This document shows positions 25,968 through 34,280 of a DNA stretch of 64,000 bases, piece after piece. Numbering within the stretch: the first letter of the stretch is position 1; every line of letters starts with the position of its first letter. The translations under genes were made by a program, and so were the position numbers. The stretch is from Sulfobacillus thermotolerans (GTDB lineage: Bacteria > Bacillota > Sulfobacillia > Sulfobacillales > Sulfobacillaceae), in the NCBI GenBank assembly GCA_002951815.1, contig CP019454.1, forward strand, positions 868,001-932,000, given 5' to 3'. A model generated the notes under the pieces. That model was not told the origin of the DNA, did not search any database, and was given only the letters and a program-made list of their open reading frames with translations.

Positions 25968-26369
25968 ATGCGTGCAAAATTTTTCGCGATCATCATGATG
26001 GCGATTGTGGCTTCTTTTGCGTGGGTGCGGTATCATGATCCGCTCCATTTCGCTCCTAAACCTAATATTTCAGTGTCTGTATCGGCCAAAAAACTTGGTC
26101 ACCTTCCGACGATTGCGTTCCCCGAACTGGAAAATATGATAAAGCAAGGCATGGTCTATGGTGTGAACCTGCGTACCGGCTCGTCGATTGCTTTATTTCT
26201 TGCCCGAACGCCCAATAATCCAGCAAATCTTGAGATTATGCACTGGCCTCCGCAACGCTTTGCGGCCATTGCTGTCATTGCGCATCCTACGCAAAAATTT
26301 GGTACGCATTGGCGGCAAACGGAACACCAGATACACTGGTTGCACATTGCGCCTGATCTTGCCCAATGA
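25968..26369 (+). CDS. Small membrane-anchored protein of unknown function
   Basis: This 133-residue protein is not recognised. Translation from the ATG at 25968 (GGGAGTGA upstream) gives a short basic start and one hydrophobic segment (residues 5-20, FFAIIMMAIVASFAWV), likely an uncleaved signal anchor, followed by a soluble region with no Cys and no known motif. The longer frame from 25830 would hide the membrane anchor internally. It lies between cydB and purE without evident linkage to either. Confidence 0.5.
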   Translation: MRAKFFAIIMMAIVASFAWVRYHDPLHFAPKPNISVSVSAKKLGHLPTIAFPELENMIKQGMVYGVNLRTGSSIALFLARTPNNPANLEIMHWPPQRFAAIAVIAHPTQKFGTHWRQTEHQIHWLHIAPDLAQ

Positions 26370-26396
26370 CAGTGCAAGGTAGTCTTTCCTATCGGC

Positions 26397-26402
26397 TATA
26401 AT
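26397..26402 (+). promoter_or_regulatory. Candidate -10 element of the purEK operon
   Basis: A perfect TATAAT lies 52 bp before the purE start. No good -35 is found at 16-18 bp. Confidence 0.3.
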
Positions 26403-26454
26403 CAGGGAAGAATGTCATAAGGTACGTAATGGCGGAGGAATGGGGGAGCAAGAG

Positions 26455-26967
26455 ATGTCAGTAGCGGTCATCATGGGCAGCCAGTCTGATTGGAGTGTCA
26501 TGCAAGAAGCGGTGCAATTTTTGCAGACTATGGATATTCCTGTCGATGTGCATGTGTTGTCGGCGCACCGTACACCAGAACGCATGGCAGAATTTGCTCA
26601 AAATGCGGAAGCCCAAGGATATCAAGTCATTATTGCAGGGGCCGGGGGCGCCGCACATTTACCGGGTATGACGGCCGCATATACCACACTTCCAGTGATT
26701 GGTGTGCCGGTGCCGTCCAAGCATCTTGCGGGTATGGATTCTCTCTTGTCGATTGTCCAAATGCCTGGGGGCATTCCGGTCGCGACGGTCGCCGTCGGTC
26801 AAGCAAAAAATGCTGGCATCCTGGCTGCCCAAATCATCGCCCTCTCACAACCAAGGGTGCGAGAGCGGCTGCATCAATATCGAGCAACCCTCAAAGCAGA
26901 AGTTCTTCATAGTGAAGAGACCGTCAAAATAGCGGCACAGAAAGGTTTTGGAGGGCAAAACGAATGA
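26455..26967 (+). CDS. purE: N5-carboxyaminoimidazole ribonucleotide mutase
   Basis: The 170-residue class I PurE rearranges N5-CAIR to CAIR in purine synthesis. Its signature elements are IMGSQSDWSVM, VLSAHRTPERM and IAGAGGAAHLPGM. The start at 26455 has GGGGGAG 6 bp upstream; an upstream in-frame GTG/ATG adds five residues only. The stop codon overlaps the purK start in ATGA, giving tight translational coupling. The other pur genes are not adjacent. Confidence 0.95.
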   Translation: MSVAVIMGSQSDWSVMQEAVQFLQTMDIPVDVHVLSAHRTPERMAEFAQNAEAQGYQVIIAGAGGAAHLPGMTAAYTTLPVIGVPVPSKHLAGMDSLLSIVQMPGGIPVATVAVGQAKNAGILAAQIIALSQPRVRERLHQYRATLKAEVLHSEETVKIAAQKGFGGQNE

Positions 26968-28097
26968 CGACGGTGAGGCCGGGAGAGTACATAGGCATTA
27001 TTGGTGGAGGCCAGCTGGGGCGCATGATGGCGGACGAGGCACATGATCTGGGATTCAAAGTCGTGGTGCTCGATCCGGATGAAAACGCGCCGCTGTGTCA
27101 GGTGGCAGATGCCCGCATTATTGCGGATTATGGTGACCAGGCGGCGGTTGCCAAGTTAGCACAAATGGCAAAGGTTGTTACCTATGAATTTGAAAACGTG
27201 GATGCTGCGGTGTTGGCAGCGTGTGAGGCTGAGCGTCGATTATTTCCTAATACACGCTTATTGAGCATATCGCAAGATCGCATTCAAGAAAAGGCTACGT
27301 TTCGGGCTTTAGGTCTACGTACAGCCGATTACCTGGCTGTAACAGGTGTTCAAGGAGAACCATGGACGCAAGTAGCGCGGTTCCCGGTCATTGTCAAAAC
27401 GGCTCGAGGCGGTTACGACGGCCATGGACAAAGGATATGCGGATCCGCCCAAGAGCTGCAGGGCGTGCTTGAGGAGTGGCGCGACATTTCCGTGGTGGTT
27501 GAGCAAGTGGTACCGTTTGATAAAGAGGTATCCGTGGTATTAAGCCGAGACCAAGGGGGACAAATTGTCGATTTTGGATTGATTGAAAACCATCATCGGA
27601 ATGGCATTCTCGATTTTTCCATATCGCCGGCTCCTGTGGCTCCCATCGTGCGAGAACGGGCGACGTCCTATGCATATCGCCTTGCCATCGAACTCGACCT
27701 AGTGGGAACTATGGCGGTTGAATTTTTTGTCATCGGTGATGACGTCCTAGTTAATGAAATGGCTCCGCGTCCGCATAACTCGGGACATCTTACCATTGAA
27801 GCCTTTGAGTACTCGCAATTTGCACAGCATATCCGAGCTGTAGCCGGTTTACCATTGGGACAAACGCGTCAGTTGAGTGCGGCGGCCATGGCGAATTTAC
27901 TAGGAGATATATGGACGGCCTCCGATCAACCGAATTTTTCTGCGGCCCTCGCCATCCCCTCGACCCACTTGCACCTTTATGGTAAAGCCACCCCTCGGCC
28001 GGCGCGGAAAATGGGGCATCTAACGGTCTTAGCAGATAGTCCCAATACGGCCTTGCGGCGTGCGGATCAAGCGCGGCGAGCCCTTACGGGGCCTTAG
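26964..28097 (+). CDS. purK: 5-(carboxyamino)imidazole ribonucleotide synthase
   Basis: This 377-residue ATP-grasp enzyme uses ATP and bicarbonate to carboxylate AIR to N5-CAIR, the substrate of PurE. It begins with the PurK motif IGIIGGGQLGRMM and has the ATP-grasp region FPVIVKTARGGYDGHGQ and the metal-site VNEMAPRPHNSGH. It overlaps purE by 4 bp. A strong terminator lies about 60 bp downstream, so purEK is a two-gene unit. Confidence 0.95.
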   Translation: MTTVRPGEYIGIIGGGQLGRMMADEAHDLGFKVVVLDPDENAPLCQVADARIIADYGDQAAVAKLAQMAKVVTYEFENVDAAVLAACEAERRLFPNTRLLSISQDRIQEKATFRALGLRTADYLAVTGVQGEPWTQVARFPVIVKTARGGYDGHGQRICGSAQELQGVLEEWRDISVVVEQVVPFDKEVSVVLSRDQGGQIVDFGLIENHHRNGILDFSISPAPVAPIVRERATSYAYRLAIELDLVGTMAVEFFVIGDDVLVNEMAPRPHNSGHLTIEAFEYSQFAQHIRAVAGLPLGQTRQLSAAAMANLLGDIWTASDQPNFSAALAIPSTHLHLYGKATPRPARKMGHLTVLADSPNTALRRADQARRALTGP

Positions 28098-28154
28098 GAC
28101 AAAGGCCCGGAAAACTTTCGAAACTCATGAGTCGGCCGAATCCATTCATACGAA

Positions 28155-28197
28155 ATAATAACCCTCGCGTCCCAACGCGGGGGTTATTATCCTTTTT
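28155..28197 (+). terminator. Terminator of purEK
   Basis: A 16-bp stem with one G-T pair (28155-28170 with 28175-28190) closes a 4-nt loop and is followed by CCTTTTTC. Confidence 0.9.
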
Positions 28198-28369
28198 CAA
28201 GGATTTCACGTTCGCCTTTCCGCTCATCACGTGTGTACACATGAGCATTGGGCTACCACCTGCTTAACTCGATAGGTTTACATGAAATGAGTGGTTTTTA
28301 TGGCAACAATTGCCGACGGATGTCATAACGTACGGTGTAACGAAAAAAGCACGACGAGGAGGGCTGGAC

Positions 28370-29566
28370 ATGGCGTTATTTGACGAGACCTTTGCTCCAT
28401 ATGTCCCGTTTGGCAGTCGGGTCTTATCAGTGGGAGCTTTAGGGACTGATGTGGCTGTTTTGCAGGCCGTGTACAACGTGATGATACAAGCGATGAATCC
28501 CCCACAAGGTGCTCTAGGCGAGCCGATTGCGATAACAGGACGATTCGACGACATGACCGCTGTAGCGGTTGCCAACATTCAAGAATACTTTGGTTTGCGC
28601 GTGGACAATGTGGTGGGACCCCAGACATATTGGGCTTATGGACAAGGTGTCGGTCCGTATACTCCCTATGGGGGACCCGCTTATGGCAGTCGCGAACTAA
28701 AGGATGGAATGTGTGGCGGTGATGTGATGATTCTGCACAACCGCCTTAATTGTTTTCGCTATGCGTCCTTGATTGGAGGGGCTAGTGACACGTTTACGCC
28801 CCGCACGGTTGAGGCGGTGGCGGCTTTTAAGCTAGATGCCGAGAATAATGGGGATACGGGCTTTCCGCCAAACGGCATTGCCGGGTTTGGATTTTATGAT
28901 GCTTCGTGGCTCTATGCGGTGGCCGGGGGCCGTTCGCTTAGTCTCGGACGCAAGGGATTTGATGTGGTTTTTGTGCAAGTGCTACTGCAGAACTTGGGTT
29001 TTTATGGCGGCCGAATTACTGGATATTTTAACGACGAGATGGTGGTGGCGACCAAACACTTTCAAGAAGCTGTTCATATTGCAGCCGATGGTATCATTGG
29101 CCCTGTAACGTATTTTCACATCGGCAAAAACAATGCGGTTGCGGCGCCGAGTCCGTTATCGATAGCGTGGCCGCCTGCCCTGAAGCCGCAAGTGAGTGTT
29201 TGCAGTGCGCCGTTGATGACCGTAACCTCCGATTTGCATCCCTATGGCAGTGCATCGTTGGTGATTAATGAGTTAGAGGGTTTCGAAAGTTTGGATGTGG
29301 TAGCAAATTTTGTACCGGCCCCGCAAACTTTTGGTAAGAGATTTCAACGATATTTTTTTACGTTAACAAACCCGGTTACAGGAAATCTTGTGGTCACAAC
29401 TCCCATGTTTCTTACTTCCGCAAAGGAGCCTCCTCAGGATTGGGCGGGGAGTTACTCGCCAGGAGTCTCTACCATTCCTTTGGGGGTCGTAACGGTTCGG
29501 GCCGGCACAGTTGATGGAGTTTTGGGGCCAGCCGTCTTGAGCGCAAACCTTCATGATTGCCATTAA
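28370..29566 (+). CDS. Protein with three peptidoglycan-binding (PGRP-fold) repeats
   Basis: The 398-residue protein contains three PG_binding_1-like repeats: about residues 18-75 (LSVGALGTDVAVLQ ... VVGPQTYWAYG), 100-160 (LKDGMCGGDVMILHNRL) and 183-240 (LSLGRKGFDVVFVQVLLQNL ... GIIGPVTYFHIG). The remaining ~150 residues are a beta-rich domain that I cannot place. The start at 28370 has GAGGAGGG 7 bp upstream and gives no signal peptide, which is unusual for a wall-binding protein; a spore-coat or cortex role or a non-classical export route is possible. It is monocistronic with a good terminator. Confidence 0.7.
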   Translation: MALFDETFAPYVPFGSRVLSVGALGTDVAVLQAVYNVMIQAMNPPQGALGEPIAITGRFDDMTAVAVANIQEYFGLRVDNVVGPQTYWAYGQGVGPYTPYGGPAYGSRELKDGMCGGDVMILHNRLNCFRYASLIGGASDTFTPRTVEAVAAFKLDAENNGDTGFPPNGIAGFGFYDASWLYAVAGGRSLSLGRKGFDVVFVQVLLQNLGFYGGRITGYFNDEMVVATKHFQEAVHIAADGIIGPVTYFHIGKNNAVAAPSPLSIAWPPALKPQVSVCSAPLMTVTSDLHPYGSASLVINELEGFESLDVVANFVPAPQTFGKRFQRYFFTLTNPVTGNLVVTTPMFLTSAKEPPQDWAGSYSPGVSTIPLGVVTVRAGTVDGVLGPAVLSANLHDCH

Positions 29567-29944
29567 TCACGGAAAAAAGAGGGCGTAACGCCCTCTTTTT
29601 TTATTATCCTTAACAGCTCATCTGGATTGGAATACAAAGCTTTCAGCGCGCGGGCATTATAACTTGACCTAAAGCTTATCTCTGTATTGCGAGAAATGAA
29701 CAGTCTCTGCAATATTTGAGGGATCCATTCGCATATAAACGTGTTACAATTTGCTAGTACTGTTGAGTAGTTATTAAACAGGCAATAAAGGCTAGGTATT
29801 ACCAGTCATCTTAGTGAAGCAAAGATTTTTGTTAACTGTTGCTGACTCGAACAATTAAAGTTTTATAACCTCAGCAACGGTTGTTAAGTTGCGAAATACA
29901 TGGGTCTCGCCGAAGTATTGAGATCCTGTGAAGGAGGTAAAGGT
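29567..29944. other. Leader/promoter region of the oxidase operon with a 12-bp inverted repeat
   Basis: After the terminator of the previous gene, this region holds no plausible ORF. It carries AACTGTTGCTGA (29834-29845) and TCAGCAACGGTT (29871-29882), complementary at 11 of 12 positions (the twelfth a G-T pair in RNA), around a 25-bp A+T-rich centre with TTTTATAA. This could be an operator around a -10 or a leader hairpin. AAGGAGG (29931-29937) is the RBS of the cupredoxin gene. Confidence 0.5.
29573..29602 (+). terminator. Terminator of the peptidoglycan-binding-repeat gene
   Basis: GAGGGCG and CGCCCTC flank a 3-nt loop, extended by A/T pairs and followed by a run of T. Confidence 0.92.
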
Positions 29945-30598
29945 GTGGAATACGAGTCTCCCAAAGATGAGAAAACCCCGAATACTGAGAACAGTGAAGA
30001 AAATCAATGGAGCCGGCGGCAATTTCTCGTGGGCACGGCGGCGATTGGCGTGGCCGGCGCGGTGACGTTGTTTGGGCGCCAGAGCCTCGTAAATGCGGCG
30101 CGGAGCGTATTTGGGTCGCCGGTGAGTTCGGGGACCGTGCATTTGTATGCCTATGACTACTACTACATTCCGAATTACATGACCTGGCGGGTGGGCGACC
30201 GCATGGAAGTCATCTTCCAAAACCAAAGCCATACCCACTGGCATGAATGGACCATGGGCCGCCATGTCAATGAGGCCTATTTTCAAGCGTTTGGCAATCT
30301 ACCGGCCGATGCGTGGCAAGAAGACTTCTGGGATGGGGTGCCGGTGACGTTAAGTGATCCCTACGGCATCGACAACTTTGTGCCCAATCAAGCGATTGTG
30401 ACCTATGTGGGGCCCAAAGCGGCGTACAACATTCAATCGGGGGGCGATTTTAGCCCGACGTTGAAGCCCGGGGGCAGCCTGCATTTGTCGTTTACGGTGC
30501 CGAACAAGCCCGGATTGTGGGATTTCGGCTGTTTTGTGCAGCAATACATTCACTACCGCACCGGGATGCGGGGCCAAGTGATGATCCTGCCGGCCTAA
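29945..30598 (+). CDS. Tat-exported, membrane-anchored cupredoxin of the oxidase operon
   Basis: This 217-residue protein starts at GTG 29945 (AAGGAGG 7 bp upstream). A twin-arginine signal (SRRQFLVG, Arg24-Arg25) and a hydrophobic stretch (28-43) direct it to the outer face. The mature part is cupredoxin-like: SHTHWHEW (96-101) offers copper-binding His, and the C-terminal Cys196, His203 and Met208 form a type 1 copper motif (CFVQQYIHYRTGM) whose Cys-His gap is six residues rather than the usual two to four. It heads the operon with CuA oxidase subunits, so delivery of electrons to that oxidase is likely. A role in iron or sulfur respiration is inference. An additional oxidase subunit is the alternative. 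Confidence 0.72.
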   Translation: MEYESPKDEKTPNTENSEENQWSRRQFLVGTAAIGVAGAVTLFGRQSLVNAARSVFGSPVSSGTVHLYAYDYYYIPNYMTWRVGDRMEVIFQNQSHTHWHEWTMGRHVNEAYFQAFGNLPADAWQEDFWDGVPVTLSDPYGIDNFVPNQAIVTYVGPKAAYNIQSGGDFSPTLKPGGSLHLSFTVPNKPGLWDFGCFVQQYIHYRTGMRGQVMILPA

Positions 30599-30628
30599 GC
30601 GCGGCGAGGGAAAGGAGGAAGTGCCCGC

Positions 30629-31441
30629 ATGGGAGAAAATGTCGTCTTTGCGGTGCTGTGGGTTGTCTTCAGCGTGCTGGGGGAGATCGGCGACCGCGTG
30701 ATCATTCGGCACAATCCGATGTACTACATTGTGTCCAACCAAGGGCAGTTGGCGCTGCAAGCGTTTAACTTTCTGTTGGTGGTGCTGACCCCGGTATTTG
30801 TGTTTGTGGTGCTCTTTTTGGTCTTTACGATGGTCCGGTTTACCACCAAGCGGGGCGAAATGCCGCCGGCCAATAAGCGCTTTGCGATTGACAACAAAGC
30901 GTTCGTCTTGGTCTGGGTGGGCGGCTCGATTGCGTTAAATCTGCTATTTTTCCTGCATCCGACGACGTCGGCGATGGAGCAGATGTTTGCCTTGGATCAA
31001 CCCGCCGCGAATACCCACGACCTCGTCGTGGATGTGACGGCGCGGCAATGGCAATGGATTTTCAGCTATCCGCAGTATGGGCTCACCCAAACGCTGACGC
31101 CCAACGGCCAAAATTTGCTGGAGTTGCCCGTGAATGTGCCCGTGAAGTTCGTGTTGCGGTCGTATGACCCGTATCACACCTATGACCAATATGCGGATGT
31201 GATTCACAGCTTTTGGGTGCCGGCCTTTGGGATTAAAGAAGATGTGATTCCAGGCGAAACCCGCTATGAGTACCTGACGCCGACCGCGATTACGTCGTAT
31301 GCCGTGAATCCGATGGTGCGCGTGCAGTGCGCCGAAGTGTGCGGCCCGGGCCACCCGTGGATGGAATCGCCGTTAGCGGTGGTGTCGGATCAGCAATTTG
31401 CGCAGTGGGTGAAAGCCCAGAAAGCCTTAGCCAACGGCTAA
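30629..31441 (+). CDS. ctaC: Cytochrome c oxidase subunit II with CuA site
   Basis: The 270-residue subunit has hydrophobic segments at about 5-20, 46-68 and 92-110 and a C-terminal cupredoxin domain. The binuclear CuA centre is complete: His193 (DVIHSFWVP), then CAEVCGPGHPWM with Cys234, Glu236, Cys238, His242 and Met245. This indicates a cytochrome c or copper-protein oxidase rather than a quinol oxidase. The aromatic motif QWQWIF (electron entry) is present. It lies 30 bp after the cupredoxin gene with an AAAGGAGG ribosome binding site. An extra N-terminal helix compared with typical two-helix subunits is possible. Confidence 0.92.
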   Translation: MGENVVFAVLWVVFSVLGEIGDRVIIRHNPMYYIVSNQGQLALQAFNFLLVVLTPVFVFVVLFLVFTMVRFTTKRGEMPPANKRFAIDNKAFVLVWVGGSIALNLLFFLHPTTSAMEQMFALDQPAANTHDLVVDVTARQWQWIFSYPQYGLTQTLTPNGQNLLELPVNVPVKFVLRSYDPYHTYDQYADVIHSFWVPAFGIKEDVIPGETRYEYLTPTAITSYAVNPMVRVQCAEVCGPGHPWMESPLAVVSDQQFAQWVKAQKALANG

Positions 31442-31488
31442 GGGTCCCCCGCCGAGGCGCTCGGTGGGATAACGAAGGAGGGAACATT

Positions 31489-33438
31489 GTGGCACATGCT
31501 ATGACCGTGCCGGAATCCGGGCACGCGCCGCGACCGCGGAAGGCCCCCATGCCCCCCGTCTTGCGGGCGTTTTTGTGGGCGGCGATTGGGTTTTTGTTGC
31601 TGAACACCTTTGTGATTGCCGTGGATCCATTTCGTGGCCACCCCTTTGTGACGGGGCCGTCGGTGGTGTTCGGCTGGGTCGGTGCGGCGATCGGGTGGCT
31701 GTTGGGCATTGGGCTGTATGATGCGGTCTTATTGCCGTTAATGGGCTTTCCCACGCGCTGGCAGGAGCGGCAGCAGGGCTGGCGCCGGTACTGGGAATTT
31801 GCGACCGACCATAAAGTGATTGGCTTGCAGTACATGATGTTTGCCGTCGGCGGGTTTCTAATCGCCGGAGGCATTGCGATGCTGATGCGCTATGAGTTGA
31901 TGACCCCGTATTTGACGATTTTCCACTACCCGTCCAACTACCTGACGGCGGTGGGCATCCACGGGACGTTGATGATGTTCTCCTTCGCAACGGTGTTTAT
32001 GATCGGCGGCTTGGGAAACTACTTTGTGCCGTTGATGATCGGGGCGCGCGAAACCGTCTTATCGAAACTCTCCGGGATTGGCGTGTGGTTGGTGCCGGTG
32101 GGGATTTTGACGGTGTTGTTCAGCCCCTTGCTGGGGGAATGGTCCACCGGCTGGCGGGGGTATGAGCCGCTGGCGGGGCAAGATGCGAACGGGATTTTGT
32201 TCTACTATCTGGGCGTGCTGGCGCTGACCATGTCCTCGCTGATTGTGGCGTTGAACTTGGTCGCGACGGTGATGTTCCGGCGGGCGCCGGGGCTGACGTG
32301 GGGACGGTTGCCGCTGTTTGTGTGGGGGCAAGTGACCGTCAACCTGCTGATGTTGATTTGGTTTCCGGAAATCCAGACCACCTTTGTGATGGCCTTGCTG
32401 GATAAAGTGGTGCCGTTGAACTTTTTCACGGCGACGGGCAGTCCGCTCACGTACCTGATGTTGTTCTGGCTGTTTGGCCATCCGGAAGTGTACATTATCG
32501 CCGTGCCGGCGTTTGCCATCTGGAACGAAATTATTCCGGTCATGGCGCAGAAATCGCTGTTTGGGCGGCAATGGGCCGTGATTGGCTTGGTGTTCGTGAT
32601 GATGTTGTCGGGCTTGGTGTGGGCGCATCACATGTTTACCAACCTGCGGAACAGTGAGATTCTGCCGTTCTCGTTCTTTACGGAAATGATTTCAATTCCC
32701 ACGGGCTTTGCCTACATGTCGGCAATTGGAACGCTGTGGAAATCGAAAGTGCGGCTCAATACCCCGATGCTGTGGATTTTGATGAGTATGTTTAACTTCC
32801 TGATTGGGGGGTTAACGGGGGTGTTTTTGGCCGACCCGATCGTGAACTTGCAGCTGCACGACACGTTCTGGGTGGTGGGGCACTTCCACTACACGATTAT
32901 CGGGTCGATGGTGTTTAGCGGCTTTGGGGCGATCTACTACTGGTTGCCGAAACTGTCGGGGCGGACGTTTAACGAGACGTGGGGGAAGACCTTGGCCATT
33001 ATCACGTTCTTAGCGTTCAACCTGACCTTTAGCCAGTTTTTCCTGCTGGGCTTGCACGGGATGAACCGGTGGGTGCCGGCGTACCCCGCGTATCTGCAGC
33101 CGATGAACTTCGAGGTTTCGATCTTCGCGTTTATCTTGGGCGCGGCGTTCTTGGGCAATATTTTGTACATTGGCTACTGCTGGCGGAACGGCGCGCAGGC
33201 GGGGGAGAACCCGTGGGGCGCGAAGACGCCGGAATGGTTTACGAGTTCGCCGGCGCCGCGGTATAACTTCCCGGTCCAACCGGAAATTGTGGGGAGCTTG
33301 TATCTGTATGGCGAGGGCACCAAAGTGCCGGTGGTGACGACGGCGCTCGGGGAACTGGCGGCGACCAGTCGAGCGACGCAGGATCCGCAGTTTGACTGGC
33401 ACGATTACGCGCCCGACGGAGGAGGGGTCACGTCATGA
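31489..33438 (+). CDS. ctaD: Cytochrome c oxidase subunit I (A-type heme-copper oxidase) with N-terminal extension
   Basis: From GTG 31489 (GAAGGAGGG 6 bp upstream) this is a 649-residue subunit. About 100 residues with two hydrophobic spans (25-45 and 58-83) precede the canonical core that begins YWEFATDHKVIG. Heme and copper ligands are in place: His158 (HGTLMMF), His331 and Tyr335 with Glu333 (GHPEVY), His380/His381, and His465/His467 (GHFHY). Positions for proton uptake differ from model A1 enzymes: the D-channel Asp is Glu188 (GARET) and the K-channel Lys appears as Ala408 (IPTGFAY). It reduces O2 in the membrane, and its stop overlaps ctaE in ATGA. Confidence 0.92.
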   Translation: MAHAMTVPESGHAPRPRKAPMPPVLRAFLWAAIGFLLLNTFVIAVDPFRGHPFVTGPSVVFGWVGAAIGWLLGIGLYDAVLLPLMGFPTRWQERQQGWRRYWEFATDHKVIGLQYMMFAVGGFLIAGGIAMLMRYELMTPYLTIFHYPSNYLTAVGIHGTLMMFSFATVFMIGGLGNYFVPLMIGARETVLSKLSGIGVWLVPVGILTVLFSPLLGEWSTGWRGYEPLAGQDANGILFYYLGVLALTMSSLIVALNLVATVMFRRAPGLTWGRLPLFVWGQVTVNLLMLIWFPEIQTTFVMALLDKVVPLNFFTATGSPLTYLMLFWLFGHPEVYIIAVPAFAIWNEIIPVMAQKSLFGRQWAVIGLVFVMMLSGLVWAHHMFTNLRNSEILPFSFFTEMISIPTGFAYMSAIGTLWKSKVRLNTPMLWILMSMFNFLIGGLTGVFLADPIVNLQLHDTFWVVGHFHYTIIGSMVFSGFGAIYYWLPKLSGRTFNETWGKTLAIITFLAFNLTFSQFFLLGLHGMNRWVPAYPAYLQPMNFEVSIFAFILGAAFLGNILYIGYCWRNGAQAGENPWGAKTPEWFTSSPAPRYNFPVQPEIVGSLYLYGEGTKVPVVTTALGELAATSRATQDPQFDWHDYAPDGGGVTS

Positions 33439-34004
33439 CGAATGCACCGGAACAGCGCCGCAGTGCGGCGCTGACCCCGGCGAACTACCGGGCGGTCCGC
33501 TTTAGCATGTTGTTTTTCATCGCGACGCAAATCGTGCCCTTTGTGGTGCTGTTTGAAGCGAAGTATCTGTACGACGGATCCTATGTTTCACCCCAAGCCG
33601 ACCAAGGCTTTGGCGTGGCGGGGGCGGTGCTGATGGCGCTGAGCGCGTGGGTCGCGTGGCAAGCGCTGCGGGCCCGCACGGGGCCGGACGCCCGCGAGCG
33701 GGTGGCCACCCGCTTGAAAGTCGCCGCGGGGCTTGGCTTGCTGGCGATGTTGACGGTGATTTACCAGTGGGGCCTGCGGTATGCGTCGCCGCAAGGACGC
33801 TTTGGGGAAATGTATTACGTGATTTCGGGCGCGGACATGGTCTACGCGGTGGTCGGGCTGATTATGGTGGGCATCGCCATCTTACGCAACGCCCGCCAAG
33901 ACATGGCTCCGGAACGGTTTTGGACGGCGGAAGCCAGCGTGTACTTTTGGGTCTATGTGGCGTTGGCGTGGATTGCGAGCTGGGTGGTCGTGTTTTTACT
34001 GTAA
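33435..34004 (+). CDS. ctaE: Cytochrome c oxidase subunit III
   Basis: A 189-residue subunit with five predicted helices. The first span near FSMLFFIATQIVPFVVLFEAKY and the last near YFWVYVALAWIASWVVVFLL fit the short subunit III form. It supports the stability of the oxidase core; it has no redox centres. The ATG overlaps the ctaD stop by 4 bp, so translation is coupled. G+C content and codon choice match ctaC and ctaD. Confidence 0.8.
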   Translation: MTNAPEQRRSAALTPANYRAVRFSMLFFIATQIVPFVVLFEAKYLYDGSYVSPQADQGFGVAGAVLMALSAWVAWQALRARTGPDARERVATRLKVAAGLGLLAMLTVIYQWGLRYASPQGRFGEMYYVISGADMVYAVVGLIMVGIAILRNARQDMAPERFWTAEASVYFWVYVALAWIASWVVVFLL

Positions 34005-34037
34005 GCGCCAAGACGCGAGAAATGGAGGCCTGAGGAT

Positions 34038-34271
34038 ATGAGCGGAGGATTTTGGCCAACCTTACCTTTGAAGATTCCCTATAGTGAAGGGGTGCCGCAT
34101 TGGTGGGACCCGGCGTGGTGGATCTTTCAGATTGTGGTCATGACGATATTGTTGTTGACGCTCCGGCGCGTGGCGCTCAGTGTCGACAAAAGCGACAAGG
34201 CGGCGAAGACGTCCGCCAGTGGGCGTCGGCCGGGCGCGAGTTCGGACCAGCCCCCGTCGATTCCGGGTTGA
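34038..34271 (+). CDS. Small single-span subunit of the oxidase operon
   Basis: A 77-residue protein with one hydrophobic segment (about residues 26-44, WWIFQIVVMTILLLTLRRV) and a basic, Pro/Ser-rich tail. It follows ctaE by 33 bp with GGAGGCC upstream and shares the operon's base composition, suggesting a subunit IV-like accessory. Sequence similarity to a named family is not evident. A hairpin just after it probably ends the transcript. Confidence 0.6.
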   Translation: MSGGFWPTLPLKIPYSEGVPHWWDPAWWIFQIVVMTILLLTLRRVALSVDKSDKAAKTSASGRRPGASSDQPPSIPG

Positions 34272-34280
34272 TTAAGGAGG

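Noticed and set aside
31290-32631. Long minus-strand ORFs (31290-31874, 31499-31990, 32059-32631) opposite ctaD
   Set aside because: Arg/Pro/His-rich translations of the antisense of a G+C-rich gene; no start signals.
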